DNA of 64,000 bases from Clostridiaceae bacterium. GTDB lineage: Bacteria; Bacillota; Clostridia; Oscillospirales; Acutalibacteraceae. This document shows, piece after piece, positions 36,375 through 46,383 of this stretch. A program made the position numbers and the translations under genes. Within the stretch, counting starts at the first letter, position 1. Every line of letters starts with the position of its first letter. Where the stretch lies: the NCBI GenBank assembly GCA_016287385.1, contig JAEEWM010000017.1, positions 124,001 to 188,000 of the forward strand, read 5' to 3'. The notes below the pieces were generated by a model. The model was not told where the DNA came from, did no database searches, and saw only the letters and a program-made list of their open reading frames with translations.

Positions 36375-38528
36375 TTAACCGTCAGACCCGGTTATTTTTT
36401 CGATTTTACCGAAAATACTCTGCATATAGCCGTAAGACTGCTTTAACCGTTCGGTAGTCTTCATATTTTCAATAGGTTCAAAGTATGCGGGAAGCAGGCT
36501 GATATTGCCGCTTTGTCCCGATCCGATACGGATTTCATCAAAATTCGTAAATGAAATGTTTGCCGAATTGAATTCATCCATACAAACACCGAGACGAGCG
36601 TTCATAACACTGAGAAGATACCACGCGAGACGGATTTCAACCTTGCCGTTTTTATAATAAAAATCGGCTTGTGAACAGTATTTTTCACTTTCCGGATTTG
36701 CAATTCCATACCGCAGAAGCCCGCTTTCGTAATAGCGCGGCGGTATTGTTTTACCGTTATCCGGCAGATACATCTCGTTTGAGGTAAGCGTTTGAATTTT
36801 TTTGAAAACTCCGCTGTCTTTTTTCATATCACCGGTATCTTTGAAAACCTTTTTTTGTACCGAATACTTAAAGGTGAAAACATCCTCATAAGCGTCGCAA
36901 AGCACTCTTGTGTTTTCTTTGCCGTTTATCACCAGCAAAAAGTCACAGTTGCCGTCAAACGATATATTGTGCTCCGTGCTTTTCATACTGCCGACGCCCA
37001 AAACGGAAATCGGTATATAAAACTCGTCGTTTTCAAAATCAAACTTATCCGGCAAATCGGCATAAATGTGCATATAATCGGCGTCATAACGCACTTTAAG
37101 ATCGGTGCCTTTGATTTTGTCGTATTCCTCCCATTCGGTAAAATCGCCGTCGGGATAACACTCTGAAACGTCAAAGCTCAGAAGTCCGTAGCTTTGCTCC
37201 GCCGATGAAAGATTATGCGTTCGCTCTGTCGGATCATCGGGATAATACATGGTGGTGTTCCACGTTCTCTTGAACCACTCGTCCTGCCAGGAAAACAAAA
37301 GTCCGCCGCAGAATCCCTCCCGCGCTATGGAATCGGTCATTTGCGCACAGTATTCACCCTGCTGTTCCTCGGTAAGACCGCCCTGATTATAACCGCTTGA
37401 AGCAACGTGGGCTATTCCGCGCGAAGTCGGTAAACCGTATTCCGCAACAAGAACGGGAACGCTGTACTGCTTTTTAAGGTCTTTAAGATACGCACGGTAA
37501 GGATCCGCGTTTCCGTTTTCATCCTTATATTCCAGATATTCCTTTTGATAATTCATAAATTCGGGATAATAGGGATAAACGTCAACCGCCGCAAAAAGCC
37601 CCGGAACATACGAGGAGGTACTTAAAATGTTTTCCGTGTTGACCGATACCTCATCCTCCTCTTCAAACGGTTCGTTTGAATGAGATAAAACATCAAGCGT
37701 TTGCCAGTTAAGGAAGGATACGGGCGTTTGATGGGAATAATTGTCCGTTTCAAACTGGATCAGCGTTTCGCCAACCTCGCAGAGGAACGCCTCAAAAGGC
37801 GAAGCGGCGTTATTTGTATACAGATAATTGCCCGTAAAGTCGGCTTCGTTCGGATGTGACGCGTTTGTTTCAATAACAAATTCCGACGGGTATTCAAGCC
37901 CCAAAATATATCCAACCACATATTTTGAAATATCCTCGTCGTAAACAGCGGGGGAAAATTCGCCGTAAACAGTATAATCACTGTTTCCGTGGACTATATC
38001 CACCGTTTCGCGGACCGAACGCTTGAACGCGTTTATCAAAATTTTGTCGCTTTCCAAAGCGTCGGTAAGCTGAGTCATCAAATCTTCCGAAAACCATATT
38101 CCCTGAACAAGATACAAAGGCGAATCCTTATGTTTTTCGTTATAATCGGAAAACGCCTTGTAAAAATTCGGGTTCATCACGGTAAAAACGCGTACCGTAT
38201 TGGCGTTCATTTCGCTGATTTTTTCAAACCATGAGCAATAGGTATCGTATGAAACATCGGGATTTGAAAGATCGGTGGTGGCTGCGGTAAGCCCCATATT
38301 GACACCGCGTATATAAAACAGTTCGGATTTTCCTTTATTGTTACGGTAAAAATACCCGTTGGGGGCGGCGTAAAAATCATACTTTACCGGTCCGCCGTCA
38401 GGCAAATCCACTGCATCGGTCGGTATCGGATATCCGCCCATAGCACCCGCTTCCCCGGTTTTTTTCGCACAACCGGTAACGGCTACAAAAAGGACGATCG
38501 ACAAAACAACGGCAGTCAGTTTTTTCAT
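36375..38528 (-). CDS. Extracellular lipoprotein, GH-like barrel paralogue A
   Basis: The 717-residue protein has a lipobox (MKKLTAVVLSIVLFVAVTGC). A barrel-like region (about 60-445) contains FYIRGVNMGLTAATTDLS, YVVGYILGLEYPSEF (Glu where clan-A enzymes place the acid/base) and VPVLVAEYGLPTSRG (Glu where they place the nucleophile), plus GGLLFSWQDEWFKRTWN. The C-terminal beta domain ends in NGKVEIRLAWYLLSVMN, a motif shared with the two other paralogues. It resembles glycoside hydrolase families but I do not recognise a defined one. It probably trims, binds or exports the polysaccharide made by the GT2 synthase. ATG overlaps the preceding stop (ATGA). Confidence 0.75.
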   Translation of the reverse strand: MKKLTAVVLSIVLFVAVTGCAKKTGEAGAMGGYPIPTDAVDLPDGGPVKYDFYAAPNGYFYRNNKGKSELFYIRGVNMGLTAATTDLSNPDVSYDTYCSWFEKISEMNANTVRVFTVMNPNFYKAFSDYNEKHKDSPLYLVQGIWFSEDLMTQLTDALESDKILINAFKRSVRETVDIVHGNSDYTVYGEFSPAVYDEDISKYVVGYILGLEYPSEFVIETNASHPNEADFTGNYLYTNNAASPFEAFLCEVGETLIQFETDNYSHQTPVSFLNWQTLDVLSHSNEPFEEEDEVSVNTENILSTSSYVPGLFAAVDVYPYYPEFMNYQKEYLEYKDENGNADPYRAYLKDLKKQYSVPVLVAEYGLPTSRGIAHVASSGYNQGGLTEEQQGEYCAQMTDSIAREGFCGGLLFSWQDEWFKRTWNTTMYYPDDPTERTHNLSSAEQSYGLLSFDVSECYPDGDFTEWEEYDKIKGTDLKVRYDADYMHIYADLPDKFDFENDEFYIPISVLGVGSMKSTEHNISFDGNCDFLLVINGKENTRVLCDAYEDVFTFKYSVQKKVFKDTGDMKKDSGVFKKIQTLTSNEMYLPDNGKTIPPRYYESGLLRYGIANPESEKYCSQADFYYKNGKVEIRLAWYLLSVMNARLGVCMDEFNSANISFTNFDEIRIGSGQSGNISLLPAYFEPIENMKTTERLKQSYGYMQSIFGKIEKITGSDG

Positions 38529-40744
38529 TTGGTCACCTTATACTTTGAAAGATACTCCTGAAGCTCATAATAAGCGGGTTTGAGCCTTTCATGCCATGTG
38601 GGAGTATTCCACGATTTGTAATTATACTTTCCGCTCAGTTTAATGCTTAAATTATCTGTGCTGTTACGATTTCTGAAAGCAAAGCCGAAATCAAAGCTTT
38701 CGTAATCCTGTGCGGATATAACCTGCGCCTGCCAGAAGTCCGACATCTGCTGCTTACTTGACGGATCCATGACATTCAGAAGCTGCCACGGTATTCTTAT
38801 TTCGAGTTTCCCGTTTTTGTAGTAAAAATCGCTTAATGAGCGATAACCGTCGGCTTCCGGATTGCCGTTGCCGAATTGAAGTTTTCCGGTTTCGTACGCT
38901 TTATCGGTTACCACCTCGCCGGTGCCCTTAACAGTTAAATTATAACCGTAGCACAAGCGCATTATATCGAAGTTTCCGCTGTTCTTCTGGTTGGCGTTCA
39001 CTTCCGCCGGAATATCGTTCAGCTTTCTTGAGTTAAGGAAATAATAGTTGAACGCGTCATAATACCTGTCAACAAATATATGCGAATCGTCTTTACCGTT
39101 GATATAGATCAGGAAATCCGCTTCGCTGTCAAATTTCGCGTTGTACTCCGTGCTTTTTGAATTCCCTTGCCCCGAAAGCGTATTGACGGGAATAAGCAGA
39201 GTATCATTTTCAAAATTAAACGTATCGGAATCAAGCATAATGTACAGATATCGCTCGTCACTCTTTACATAAAGGCTGCCCTGCTTTGTATTGACTATCG
39301 GATCCACGGTTTTCCATTCCGAGGTTTCACCGTCAACATAACAAGCCATATCCGACTTGCCGGGGTCAAACGCCATCAGGCCGAAGCATTGCTCGGTTGT
39401 TTGAATATTCGACCAGAAGGGGCGCCTGTCGGCAATATCGAACATAACATTGTTCCATGTTCGTTTGAACCATTCATCCTGCCAGGTAAAAACGATGCCG
39501 CCCGCGTACTTTGAATCCTCAATACACTGGAACATATGAATGAGCATTTGTCCCTGTTCGGTTTCATCCACCATTCCCTGATTATAGCCCATGACGCTTT
39601 TGTGTCCGAGGCCGCGCGATGTGGGTATACCGAATTCCGATACCATAATCGGAATTGTATGCGCAAGCTTTAAGTCTTCAAGATAAGCGAGATATGTGTT
39701 GACCTTGTCGTTTTCATCAATATATTCGAGATAATCCAGCTGATAATTGAGACTGTCGGGATAATAGGGATAAATATGGTATGACGCGAACATTCCGGGT
39801 CCGAAATTACGGAACTTGACATTTTCGGTGTTTACCGTTGCTTTGTCTTCGTCGAAATGCGGCTCGTTCGGATGAGTGAGCGGGTCGGTTGTAATCCAGT
39901 TTGTAAAGGCAAGCGGAACCTGAAATTTGTAATTTTCCGTTTCATGTTTTATAAGTGAATTGCCGACGCGGCAGAGAAACGCCTCAAAGGGCGAAGCCGT
40001 CTGCGTATAGAGATACTCACCGTCGAAATCCTTTTTATTCGGGTTTTGAAGATCTGTATTCAAAACAAAATTCGGATCCCATTCGATACCGATAATCCAA
40101 CCTATAAGCCACTTTGAAACGTCGGCGACGTAGGTGCCCGACGCTTCACCGGGGGAGCTCGGAATCTTTGCTTTGCCGTGGATTACATCCACAAGGTTTT
40201 CGGCATCCGCGGTAAAATCATTAAGAATTTTTTCGTTTTCAACGTAAGCGTCGGATAATCTTTCAATATCCTCTTCGTTGACCCAGATACCCTGAAACAG
40301 ATAAATTTTGTTGGCGGATTTTTGATTGAAATCGTACAGCGCCTGATAAAACTGCGGCGGCATCAAGGTATAAATACGGACACAGTTGCAGTTCATTTCA
40401 CTGATTTTTCCGAACCAGCGGTAATACGATTCATAAGAAATCGTCAAATCACCGGGGAACAACGCGGGCTCGGTCGCACCGATATTAACACCGCGCATAA
40501 ACATCTGTTCCCACTCGCCGTCGGAATAGCGGTAAAAATAATCGCCTGTTGCTTTGAAGCAGTAGCTGACGCCCGTTTGATTGTCAATAAAACTGCTGTA
40601 CGCCGAATTCGACTTTTTTTGGTTGTCTTTTTTCTTTCGGTAAAAGGAGAGCCCGTGAATTCCGAAAATTTCAAGAAAACCCATCTGCGCGAGAAAAAAC
40701 AAAACCAAAAGAGTGCTGACAATTGAAACAACGGTTTTTTTCAC
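38525..40744 (-). CDS. Membrane-anchored extracellular GH-like barrel paralogue B
   Basis: The 739-residue protein starts at GTG, overlapping the stop of the GT2 gene (GTGA). An N-terminal hydrophobic segment (TVVSIVSTLLVLFFLAQMGF) anchors it outside. The barrel shares the pattern of its neighbour: FMRGVNIGATEPALFPGDL, WLIGWIIGIEWDPNF, IPIMVSEFGIPTSRGLGH and GGIVFTWQDEWFKRTWN. Both putative catalytic Glu positions are kept. The C-terminal domain carries NGKLEIRIPWQLLNVMDPS. Paralogous with 36375 over its whole length; role as there. Confidence 0.75.
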   Translation of the reverse strand: MKKTVVSIVSTLLVLFFLAQMGFLEIFGIHGLSFYRKKKDNQKKSNSAYSSFIDNQTGVSYCFKATGDYFYRYSDGEWEQMFMRGVNIGATEPALFPGDLTISYESYYRWFGKISEMNCNCVRIYTLMPPQFYQALYDFNQKSANKIYLFQGIWVNEEDIERLSDAYVENEKILNDFTADAENLVDVIHGKAKIPSSPGEASGTYVADVSKWLIGWIIGIEWDPNFVLNTDLQNPNKKDFDGEYLYTQTASPFEAFLCRVGNSLIKHETENYKFQVPLAFTNWITTDPLTHPNEPHFDEDKATVNTENVKFRNFGPGMFASYHIYPYYPDSLNYQLDYLEYIDENDKVNTYLAYLEDLKLAHTIPIMVSEFGIPTSRGLGHKSVMGYNQGMVDETEQGQMLIHMFQCIEDSKYAGGIVFTWQDEWFKRTWNNVMFDIADRRPFWSNIQTTEQCFGLMAFDPGKSDMACYVDGETSEWKTVDPIVNTKQGSLYVKSDERYLYIMLDSDTFNFENDTLLIPVNTLSGQGNSKSTEYNAKFDSEADFLIYINGKDDSHIFVDRYYDAFNYYFLNSRKLNDIPAEVNANQKNSGNFDIMRLCYGYNLTVKGTGEVVTDKAYETGKLQFGNGNPEADGYRSLSDFYYKNGKLEIRIPWQLLNVMDPSSKQQMSDFWQAQVISAQDYESFDFGFAFRNRNSTDNLSIKLSGKYNYKSWNTPTWHERLKPAYYELQEYLSKYKVTK

Positions 40745-42099
40745 TTCTCCAGTTCCTTTCTTTTGATTTTACCCCATGTTTTACGCAATTTTCTGTACTT
40801 GAGGATTCCTTCAAGACGAAACAGCGAAATAATCTGACGGTATCCGAAATTTTCCAAAATGGCGTAAAGGGACAGCTTTAAGCACTGCTTTGCGGTCATC
40901 ACCGATTTTCTGGTGTACAGTTCAAGGATCAGACTGCCTATCGACAGTATAACGCCGAGCAGTACGGCGAGAAGAAAATAGATAATGAAGAAGAACATAT
41001 TAAGCTCTCCCATAATAAGTGAAAACGGGATAATAAAATACCCGAGCACTTCTACCGCCGCGCCGAACAGTTCAAAAAACCAGTTGTAGGGTATTGCAAG
41101 GCATCCTACCAAACCGTAACGCAGATTGAAAAACAGACTTTTATGCGCAAGCAGCGTATCAAGCAAACCGATTTGCCAGCGTCTTCTCTGACTTCTGATA
41201 TCCTTAAGCGACATGGGTCCCTGAGTCCAGCAAACCGAATCTTCGCAAAAGATGATCTTATACTTTCTTTTGTTTTTCCGCATATATCTGTGTAAGCGAA
41301 CTACAATTTCCATATCTTCGCCTATCGTGTTGGTCTTGTATCCGCCGACTTCAATAACCGCCTGCTTTTTGAAAACACCGAAAGCGCCGGAAACAATAAG
41401 CATTGAATTTGTAGCGCCCCAGCTTACCCTTCCCGAAAGGAAAGAGCGGTAATACTCAACTATCTGGAAGCGCTCAACCATTTTTTCGGGCATGGTAAAA
41501 CCGCTTACGACGCCGTCCTTGATTTTGAAGCCGTTGGCTATACGCACAAGACCGCCGGCAACGATCGTATTGGTGTTCTTCAAAAACTCGATGGCAAGCA
41601 TCAGAAGTGAATCCGGCTCAATACGGGAGTCAGCGTCAAGGCAGGCAAACAGCGGATAGGAAGATATGTTTATTCCCGCGTTAAGCGCGTCGGATTTACC
41701 GCCGTTTTCCTTATCAACATAAATCAGATTGGGGTATTTAACATTGAAATATACGCCCCGCACTTCCTTTGTGGGAATTGATGTTTTTACGGCTGATTCG
41801 ATTTTATAAAGCTGAAACGCTTCTACGATCAAGTCGTGAGTTTTATCGGTTGAACCGTCATTTACAACACAGATTTCAAATTTCGGATAATTGAGTTTCA
41901 TCAGCGATTTAATATTGGAAACAATATTTTCCTGCTCATTATACGCGGGGATAAGCAAAGAAATAGGAAGCAGATTATCGCTGTCGGCATATCGGCTGTA
42001 ATCATTTGAATTACGGAACTTATCATCGCGACGCACCGAAAAAAACGAGATGAACATTTGTATAACGTATATAATACTCAAAATGATCGTAAACGACAT
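40741..42099 (-). CDS. Processive family 2 glycosyltransferase (polysaccharide synthase)
   Basis: The 452-residue membrane enzyme shows the motifs of cellulose/poly-GlcNAc-type synthases: SLLIPAYNEQENIV, VVNDGSTD, ACLDADSRI (DxD), TIGEDMEIVVRL and the processivity motif QRRRW. One N-terminal and about three C-terminal transmembrane segments flank the catalytic domain. No PilZ domain is present, so c-di-GMP must act through another protein or through gene expression. The ATG at 42099 has no ribosome binding site; the frame is open further upstream and AAAGGATTGA occurs at 42161-42170, so the true N-terminus may lie earlier at a non-ATG codon. Polymer unknown. Confidence 0.88.
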   Translation of the reverse strand: MSFTIILSIIYVIQMFISFFSVRRDDKFRNSNDYSRYADSDNLLPISLLIPAYNEQENIVSNIKSLMKLNYPKFEICVVNDGSTDKTHDLIVEAFQLYKIESAVKTSIPTKEVRGVYFNVKYPNLIYVDKENGGKSDALNAGINISSYPLFACLDADSRIEPDSLLMLAIEFLKNTNTIVAGGLVRIANGFKIKDGVVSGFTMPEKMVERFQIVEYYRSFLSGRVSWGATNSMLIVSGAFGVFKKQAVIEVGGYKTNTIGEDMEIVVRLHRYMRKNKRKYKIIFCEDSVCWTQGPMSLKDIRSQRRRWQIGLLDTLLAHKSLFFNLRYGLVGCLAIPYNWFFELFGAAVEVLGYFIIPFSLIMGELNMFFFIIYFLLAVLLGVILSIGSLILELYTRKSVMTAKQCLKLSLYAILENFGYRQIISLFRLEGILKYRKLRKTWGKIKRKELEK

Positions 42100-42189
42100 A
42101 CAGAAATAGTTGAAAAATGAAATGAAATAACGGGCATATGTAATAAAGCTGATGGTAACCTCAATCCTTTCAATAAACTGAATTACGGT

Positions 42190-43284
42190 TTATTTTTTCT
42201 TTTTTTCATTCAGATCCACCGAACGGTAAAGCGCATACTTTGCCGCGTCGGAAGCATATTTATCATAACCGCTCAGTATTTCCTCTATTTCGGAAATGTT
42301 GACATTCATATCAATCAGCGCGGTGGCGGCGGTTTGCCGCACCCACCATTCGTTGTCCTTCATTGCCTCCTTGATACCGTTTACGGCACCGGGTGTTCCG
42401 AGTCTTTCAAGTCCCCTTATCGCCGCGGAACGCACAATCCAGACCTTATCCTTTGCCGCGGTCAGAAGCAAATGCTCGTATTCCGGCTTTGCAAAATAAC
42501 CGATGGCTTTAACGCAGGCGACCCGCATCTCCTTGTTTTTGCTTGTTGTTCCGTCAATATACATCGGTTCAAATTCGGAAATCTTATAATGCGCTATCGC
42601 CTTTATAACAACCGTTTTCATATATTCGCCGCATTTTTCAAAAACCGCTTTGGCGAGCTCGTAACGGCTTAAACTGAAATCGTCAAAAAGCTCGTTTACG
42701 ATTCGGCAGGAATAATTCCTGTCATTCTCGATTCTTACGATAAACTCCGCGACGCCCTCGGTATAACCGAGCCGTGCCAAGGCCATCGCGGCATGGTACG
42801 CGGTCTCTCTGTTTTTGGATTTTGAGAGCTCATAAATATCTTTCAGGTAATCATATGCGTCGAAATCGGCAAGACGGCGGCAGGCGTATCCTATTTTGTA
42901 CTTATCCTGCTGCCTGACAATTTCACCGCACAGACCGACGGGATTAAGCGCCTCATAAATTTTATCGATGATTTCCGACTTGTTTTCAAGTGTTTTTTCA
43001 TCACCGAATTCATCCCAGTAGCAGAGCTGAGAATTTATGATTTCAAACATTTTAATGTCGTCGCCCATCAGCTTTTTAAGCTCCTGAGTCTCTTTTTCAC
43101 GGCATTTTTCCGTAGGCCCGTAAAGAATGCCCTCAATCATACAATTACATTTTTTGGCGGCGTCAAGATACAGATTGGAGTCATCCTCCTGCCGTTTTGC
43201 AAGCAGTGCGAGCCATAAATATTCAAATCCCAGCAAAAAGAGGCACAAAATAATACAGAGTATCGCAACAAGTTCGGCTTGCAT
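42190..43284 (-). CDS. Membrane-tethered HEAT-repeat protein
   Basis: The start at 43284 follows AAAAGGAGG and gives 364 residues. A single N-terminal transmembrane helix (about 3-25) is followed by a long cytoplasmic helical region. From about residue 140 there are repeated HEAT/PBS-lyase-type units, for example AYHAAMALARLGYTEGVAEF, VACVKAIGYFAKPEYEHLL, WIVRSAAIRGLERLGTPGAV and WWVRQTAATALIDMN. HEAT solenoids are protein-binding scaffolds. Between the synthase and a large membrane protein, it probably assembles the polysaccharide machine at the inner face of the membrane. Confidence 0.85.
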   Translation of the reverse strand: MQAELVAILCIILCLFLLGFEYLWLALLAKRQEDDSNLYLDAAKKCNCMIEGILYGPTEKCREKETQELKKLMGDDIKMFEIINSQLCYWDEFGDEKTLENKSEIIDKIYEALNPVGLCGEIVRQQDKYKIGYACRRLADFDAYDYLKDIYELSKSKNRETAYHAAMALARLGYTEGVAEFIVRIENDRNYSCRIVNELFDDFSLSRYELAKAVFEKCGEYMKTVVIKAIAHYKISEFEPMYIDGTTSKNKEMRVACVKAIGYFAKPEYEHLLLTAAKDKVWIVRSAAIRGLERLGTPGAVNGIKEAMKDNEWWVRQTAATALIDMNVNISEIEEILSGYDKYASDAAKYALYRSVDLNEKKKK

Positions 43285-43308
43285 TATTTTTACCTCCTTT
43301 TTCAAAAA

Positions 43309-46300
43309 TCACTTTATCGCACTGAAGTATTTTTTTATAAGAGTATAACTCTCTTTTTCGCGCATTTTGTAATTAACCGTCTCCCAGGTGCTCCATTTGA
43401 ATGTTTTATAAGACGGCTCCTGCTTTGTTTCCGGGAACAAATAAAGCTGGTCCTTCGTCGCTTTATCGGCAATCATAACAGAAACAATAGCGCCGTTGGT
43501 GCTGACGGTTTTTGTCTGTTTTCCGATCGGTCCTTCGTTATTGATAACGATTTTATTGGAGGGATCGGTAACGTTAAGCCACGTCCACGGAATCCTTATA
43601 TAAATTGTAGAACCGGTTTGATAAAACTGATTATCGCCGGAAGAAAATCCTCCGTATTTCAGTTTTGAAACAAGGTTATAATCACCCGAATAGTTTTCCT
43701 TTGTCACATACTGCCCTTTTCCGCGATCATATCCGGCGATAACATAAATCCCCGCCGACTGCTTACCGTCAAACCGAATAGTGTATTCCATTCCGGAAAG
43801 CGACGTCGGAGTATAGTCCTTTGAATAGTAGTATTCACCGTCGTTACGCTGATAGGTGTCAATACCGATAAACAAACGCTCCGTCTGATAATCAATATCA
43901 TAAAGCAACTGTGCCGTAATGTAGAAATATCCCTCGTTTGCCGAAAGGGAGAGCATACGCACTCTGTCATCATCGGTCATATTGATTCCGACATTTTCGG
44001 GCATTTTCGGGTCGAGCGCAACAAATCCCGTTGTTTGGGCCGGGTCCGCCACGTTTTGCCACATGCAGTTGTTTTCAATAGGCGTCGTAAACGGATACAT
44101 TTCGCTTGAAACCGCCGACCAGTCATCGTTGAGATCGGACGCCACCGCACACAACGCGCCGACTTTATTGGCTGTCCTCAAAACAGATACGATTTGCTGA
44201 CCCTGATACTTTTCAGTCATAGGCGCCAGACTCTCCATACCGCAGGTGGAGGAAAAACCTATTCCATCAATCATCAGTTTACTGTCGGCGCCCTTGCTTA
44301 GAGCGGTAAAAGCCGATTCATAGGCGTTGGCCGCATTGGGGAATTTATCCTTATTTGAACTGATTACATTTTTAACACTATCAAAAGAAACGGATAAGAA
44401 TGAATAGTGTTCAAGACAACTGTCGTCCTTAATCACATCGTCGAGCGCAAAGGCGTTTTCCGTATCAAAGCCGGTACCCTTTACACTTCCGGCATCAACG
44501 CCGATACCGATGGGAACGCTTTTTTTGTATGTGGTTTTTGAATAATTCTGAATCCTGTCGTAAACGAACGCACAAAGTCCCGTAGTGCCTTTTCCTTCGG
44601 CATATTTGCCGTCGTAGGTAAGCTTGCCGCCGGTATTGCCGTCAAATGTGATCGCCGCGACATAATCGGAAACATCGATAAAGTATTTGGCTTCGCTTTT
44701 TTCGGCTTCGCCGAAATCGATTGTTCCGTTCCCGTGCAAAGCATCCAGCACGGATTCGATTTTTTTCAGCCAGTCGGCTTCGGTAGGCGCCTTCGGCGCC
44801 GCTATATTCTGGATGATATAAAGCGGTGTGGCATCGCTGCCCGAATTATGAGAAAAGACGGCGCGGTAGAATTCCGGCGGCAGGATATCCTTTGCGTAAA
44901 TGCAATCGGCTCCCATATTAACCGCTTCCTCAACAAGCTGCTCAAAGTAGACGTAGTTTCTTGAAAGCGTGTTTTTGCCGGGCTCGGTTCCGTTGATACT
45001 TACCGTATTCATTCTGAGCTTTTTCCACTTGTCGTCGGTTTCGATCTGAAATTCGTTGCCGTTAAGCCTGATATTCCGTTTTTCCGAATCTGAACTCGCC
45101 TTACCGCCCTTGCCTTTCAGCGTCGCTTTAGGTTCGATTTCCGACATTATTTTCCCCATAAAAGGAGTATAAAAGCTCCAGAAAAAGTTGGATGTATCGC
45201 CTTGCCGGTCAAAAGAAATCGATTTGTAAACCGATTCGGCAAACAAATAGCGGTTGAATTTTTTACGCCCCACAACATCGTTGAAGTCACCGGCAAAATA
45301 ATATACGGGCGACTTCCCCTCGGTCTTTTTTCTGGTTGCGGCGCAAAAGACGGGGCTTTTGAGAACGCCTTTAAGCTTTTCCATACCCGTCGCGTTTACA
45401 TCAAACTCAAAATTCGCAAGTACCTCGCAGTCGCCCATGGGTTCAACGATTTCAAACCAGTTGTAAAAGTTTGTTTTACCGCAATGCTTGAATTCTTTTT
45501 TGAATTCGGGAGCGATGTAAACCTTTAAAAGGTTCTTGGATTCAAAATCCGTTTTTTGCTCTAACACGATAATTTTTTCGGCTGAGACAAGAAGAACTCC
45601 GGGGCCGGAAAACTGCCACTCAACGCCTTCCTGCTGTTCGTACATCGGAGGCGCCCAATCGGGAACATCGGTGAAATCCTGAAGATCAACTATATATCTT
45701 CCCGCCCAACCGCTCGGCTTTACGCCGCACATTGAAGAAAGCTGCGAATAAACCGAATCGTCGGATCCGGAGTTGAATATTCCAAGCTCCGCTATGACAG
45801 TGGCGTTGCTTTCGTACGCATACGATATAACAGACATATCGTCAACCGTGATTCCGGGATTTCGTGCGGTTGAATCGTTAAAATAGCCGTAAGTATCGTC
45901 TACTGCGCCGTAGACATCCGATACGTACATTAAATCCGGCGTGAAATCCAGTTCCGATAAATACCGTTCCGAATCTATCTGCCCCTCCGAATTCAACATA
46001 GGGCCGAAATAATCGCTTTCGGCTTTATAATACTTGCCGTCCGGCTTAACGTATTTATGATGTTCGAGCAGCCAGTAAAACCCCTGATGCTTCCGGTAAA
46101 TGGCATTTGCTTCAATATCGTTGTCATCGCTGGCAATCAGAACGGTCTTATCGAGAACGGCAATATTTATCGCCTTTTTCGGCTTTATCTGCCAACCGAG
46201 AAGCAAAACAATCATTACGGTGAATATTATTCCCGGGATTAAAAAATACCACGGTACTTTTTTGTGCTTTTTAATCTTCTTAAGATCATTATTCGTCTTT

Positions 46301-46383
46301 TCATCCCGTTTTGCAGGGTCAAAACGAATCTCCGCGTCTGCCGCCGTATTCTCGGAATTGCCGGCTTTTATATCGTTATTCAT
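43309..46383 (-). CDS. Large membrane-anchored protein with degenerate GH-like barrel
   Basis: The start at 46383 overlaps the upstream stop (ATGA); 1024 residues. A cytoplasmic tail precedes one transmembrane helix (about 47-67, VPWYFLIPGIIFTVMIVLLL). The first extracellular part (about 70-420) looks like a Rossmann/class I amidotransferase-like domain (SDVYGAVDDTYGYF, VIAELGIFNSGSDD). The second (about 430-1024) is a distant relative of the proteins at 36375 and 38525, sharing the C-terminal motif IYIRIPWTWLNVTDPSNK. The expected catalytic Glu sites are not evident (AAITFDGNTGG; GIGFSSTCGME), so it may be a non-catalytic carbohydrate-handling scaffold. Function unknown. Confidence 0.75.
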   Translation of the reverse strand: MNNDIKAGNSENTAADAEIRFDPAKRDEKTNNDLKKIKKHKKVPWYFLIPGIIFTVMIVLLLGWQIKPKKAINIAVLDKTVLIASDDNDIEANAIYRKHQGFYWLLEHHKYVKPDGKYYKAESDYFGPMLNSEGQIDSERYLSELDFTPDLMYVSDVYGAVDDTYGYFNDSTARNPGITVDDMSVISYAYESNATVIAELGIFNSGSDDSVYSQLSSMCGVKPSGWAGRYIVDLQDFTDVPDWAPPMYEQQEGVEWQFSGPGVLLVSAEKIIVLEQKTDFESKNLLKVYIAPEFKKEFKHCGKTNFYNWFEIVEPMGDCEVLANFEFDVNATGMEKLKGVLKSPVFCAATRKKTEGKSPVYYFAGDFNDVVGRKKFNRYLFAESVYKSISFDRQGDTSNFFWSFYTPFMGKIMSEIEPKATLKGKGGKASSDSEKRNIRLNGNEFQIETDDKWKKLRMNTVSINGTEPGKNTLSRNYVYFEQLVEEAVNMGADCIYAKDILPPEFYRAVFSHNSGSDATPLYIIQNIAAPKAPTEADWLKKIESVLDALHGNGTIDFGEAEKSEAKYFIDVSDYVAAITFDGNTGGKLTYDGKYAEGKGTTGLCAFVYDRIQNYSKTTYKKSVPIGIGVDAGSVKGTGFDTENAFALDDVIKDDSCLEHYSFLSVSFDSVKNVISSNKDKFPNAANAYESAFTALSKGADSKLMIDGIGFSSTCGMESLAPMTEKYQGQQIVSVLRTANKVGALCAVASDLNDDWSAVSSEMYPFTTPIENNCMWQNVADPAQTTGFVALDPKMPENVGINMTDDDRVRMLSLSANEGYFYITAQLLYDIDYQTERLFIGIDTYQRNDGEYYYSKDYTPTSLSGMEYTIRFDGKQSAGIYVIAGYDRGKGQYVTKENYSGDYNLVSKLKYGGFSSGDNQFYQTGSTIYIRIPWTWLNVTDPSNKIVINNEGPIGKQTKTVSTNGAIVSVMIADKATKDQLYLFPETKQEPSYKTFKWSTWETVNYKMREKESYTLIKKYFSAIK

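Noticed and set aside
40741-42099. c-di-GMP-activated cellulose synthase (BcsA)
   Set aside because: No PilZ domain and no BcsB-like partner; only the general processive GT2 assignment is supported.
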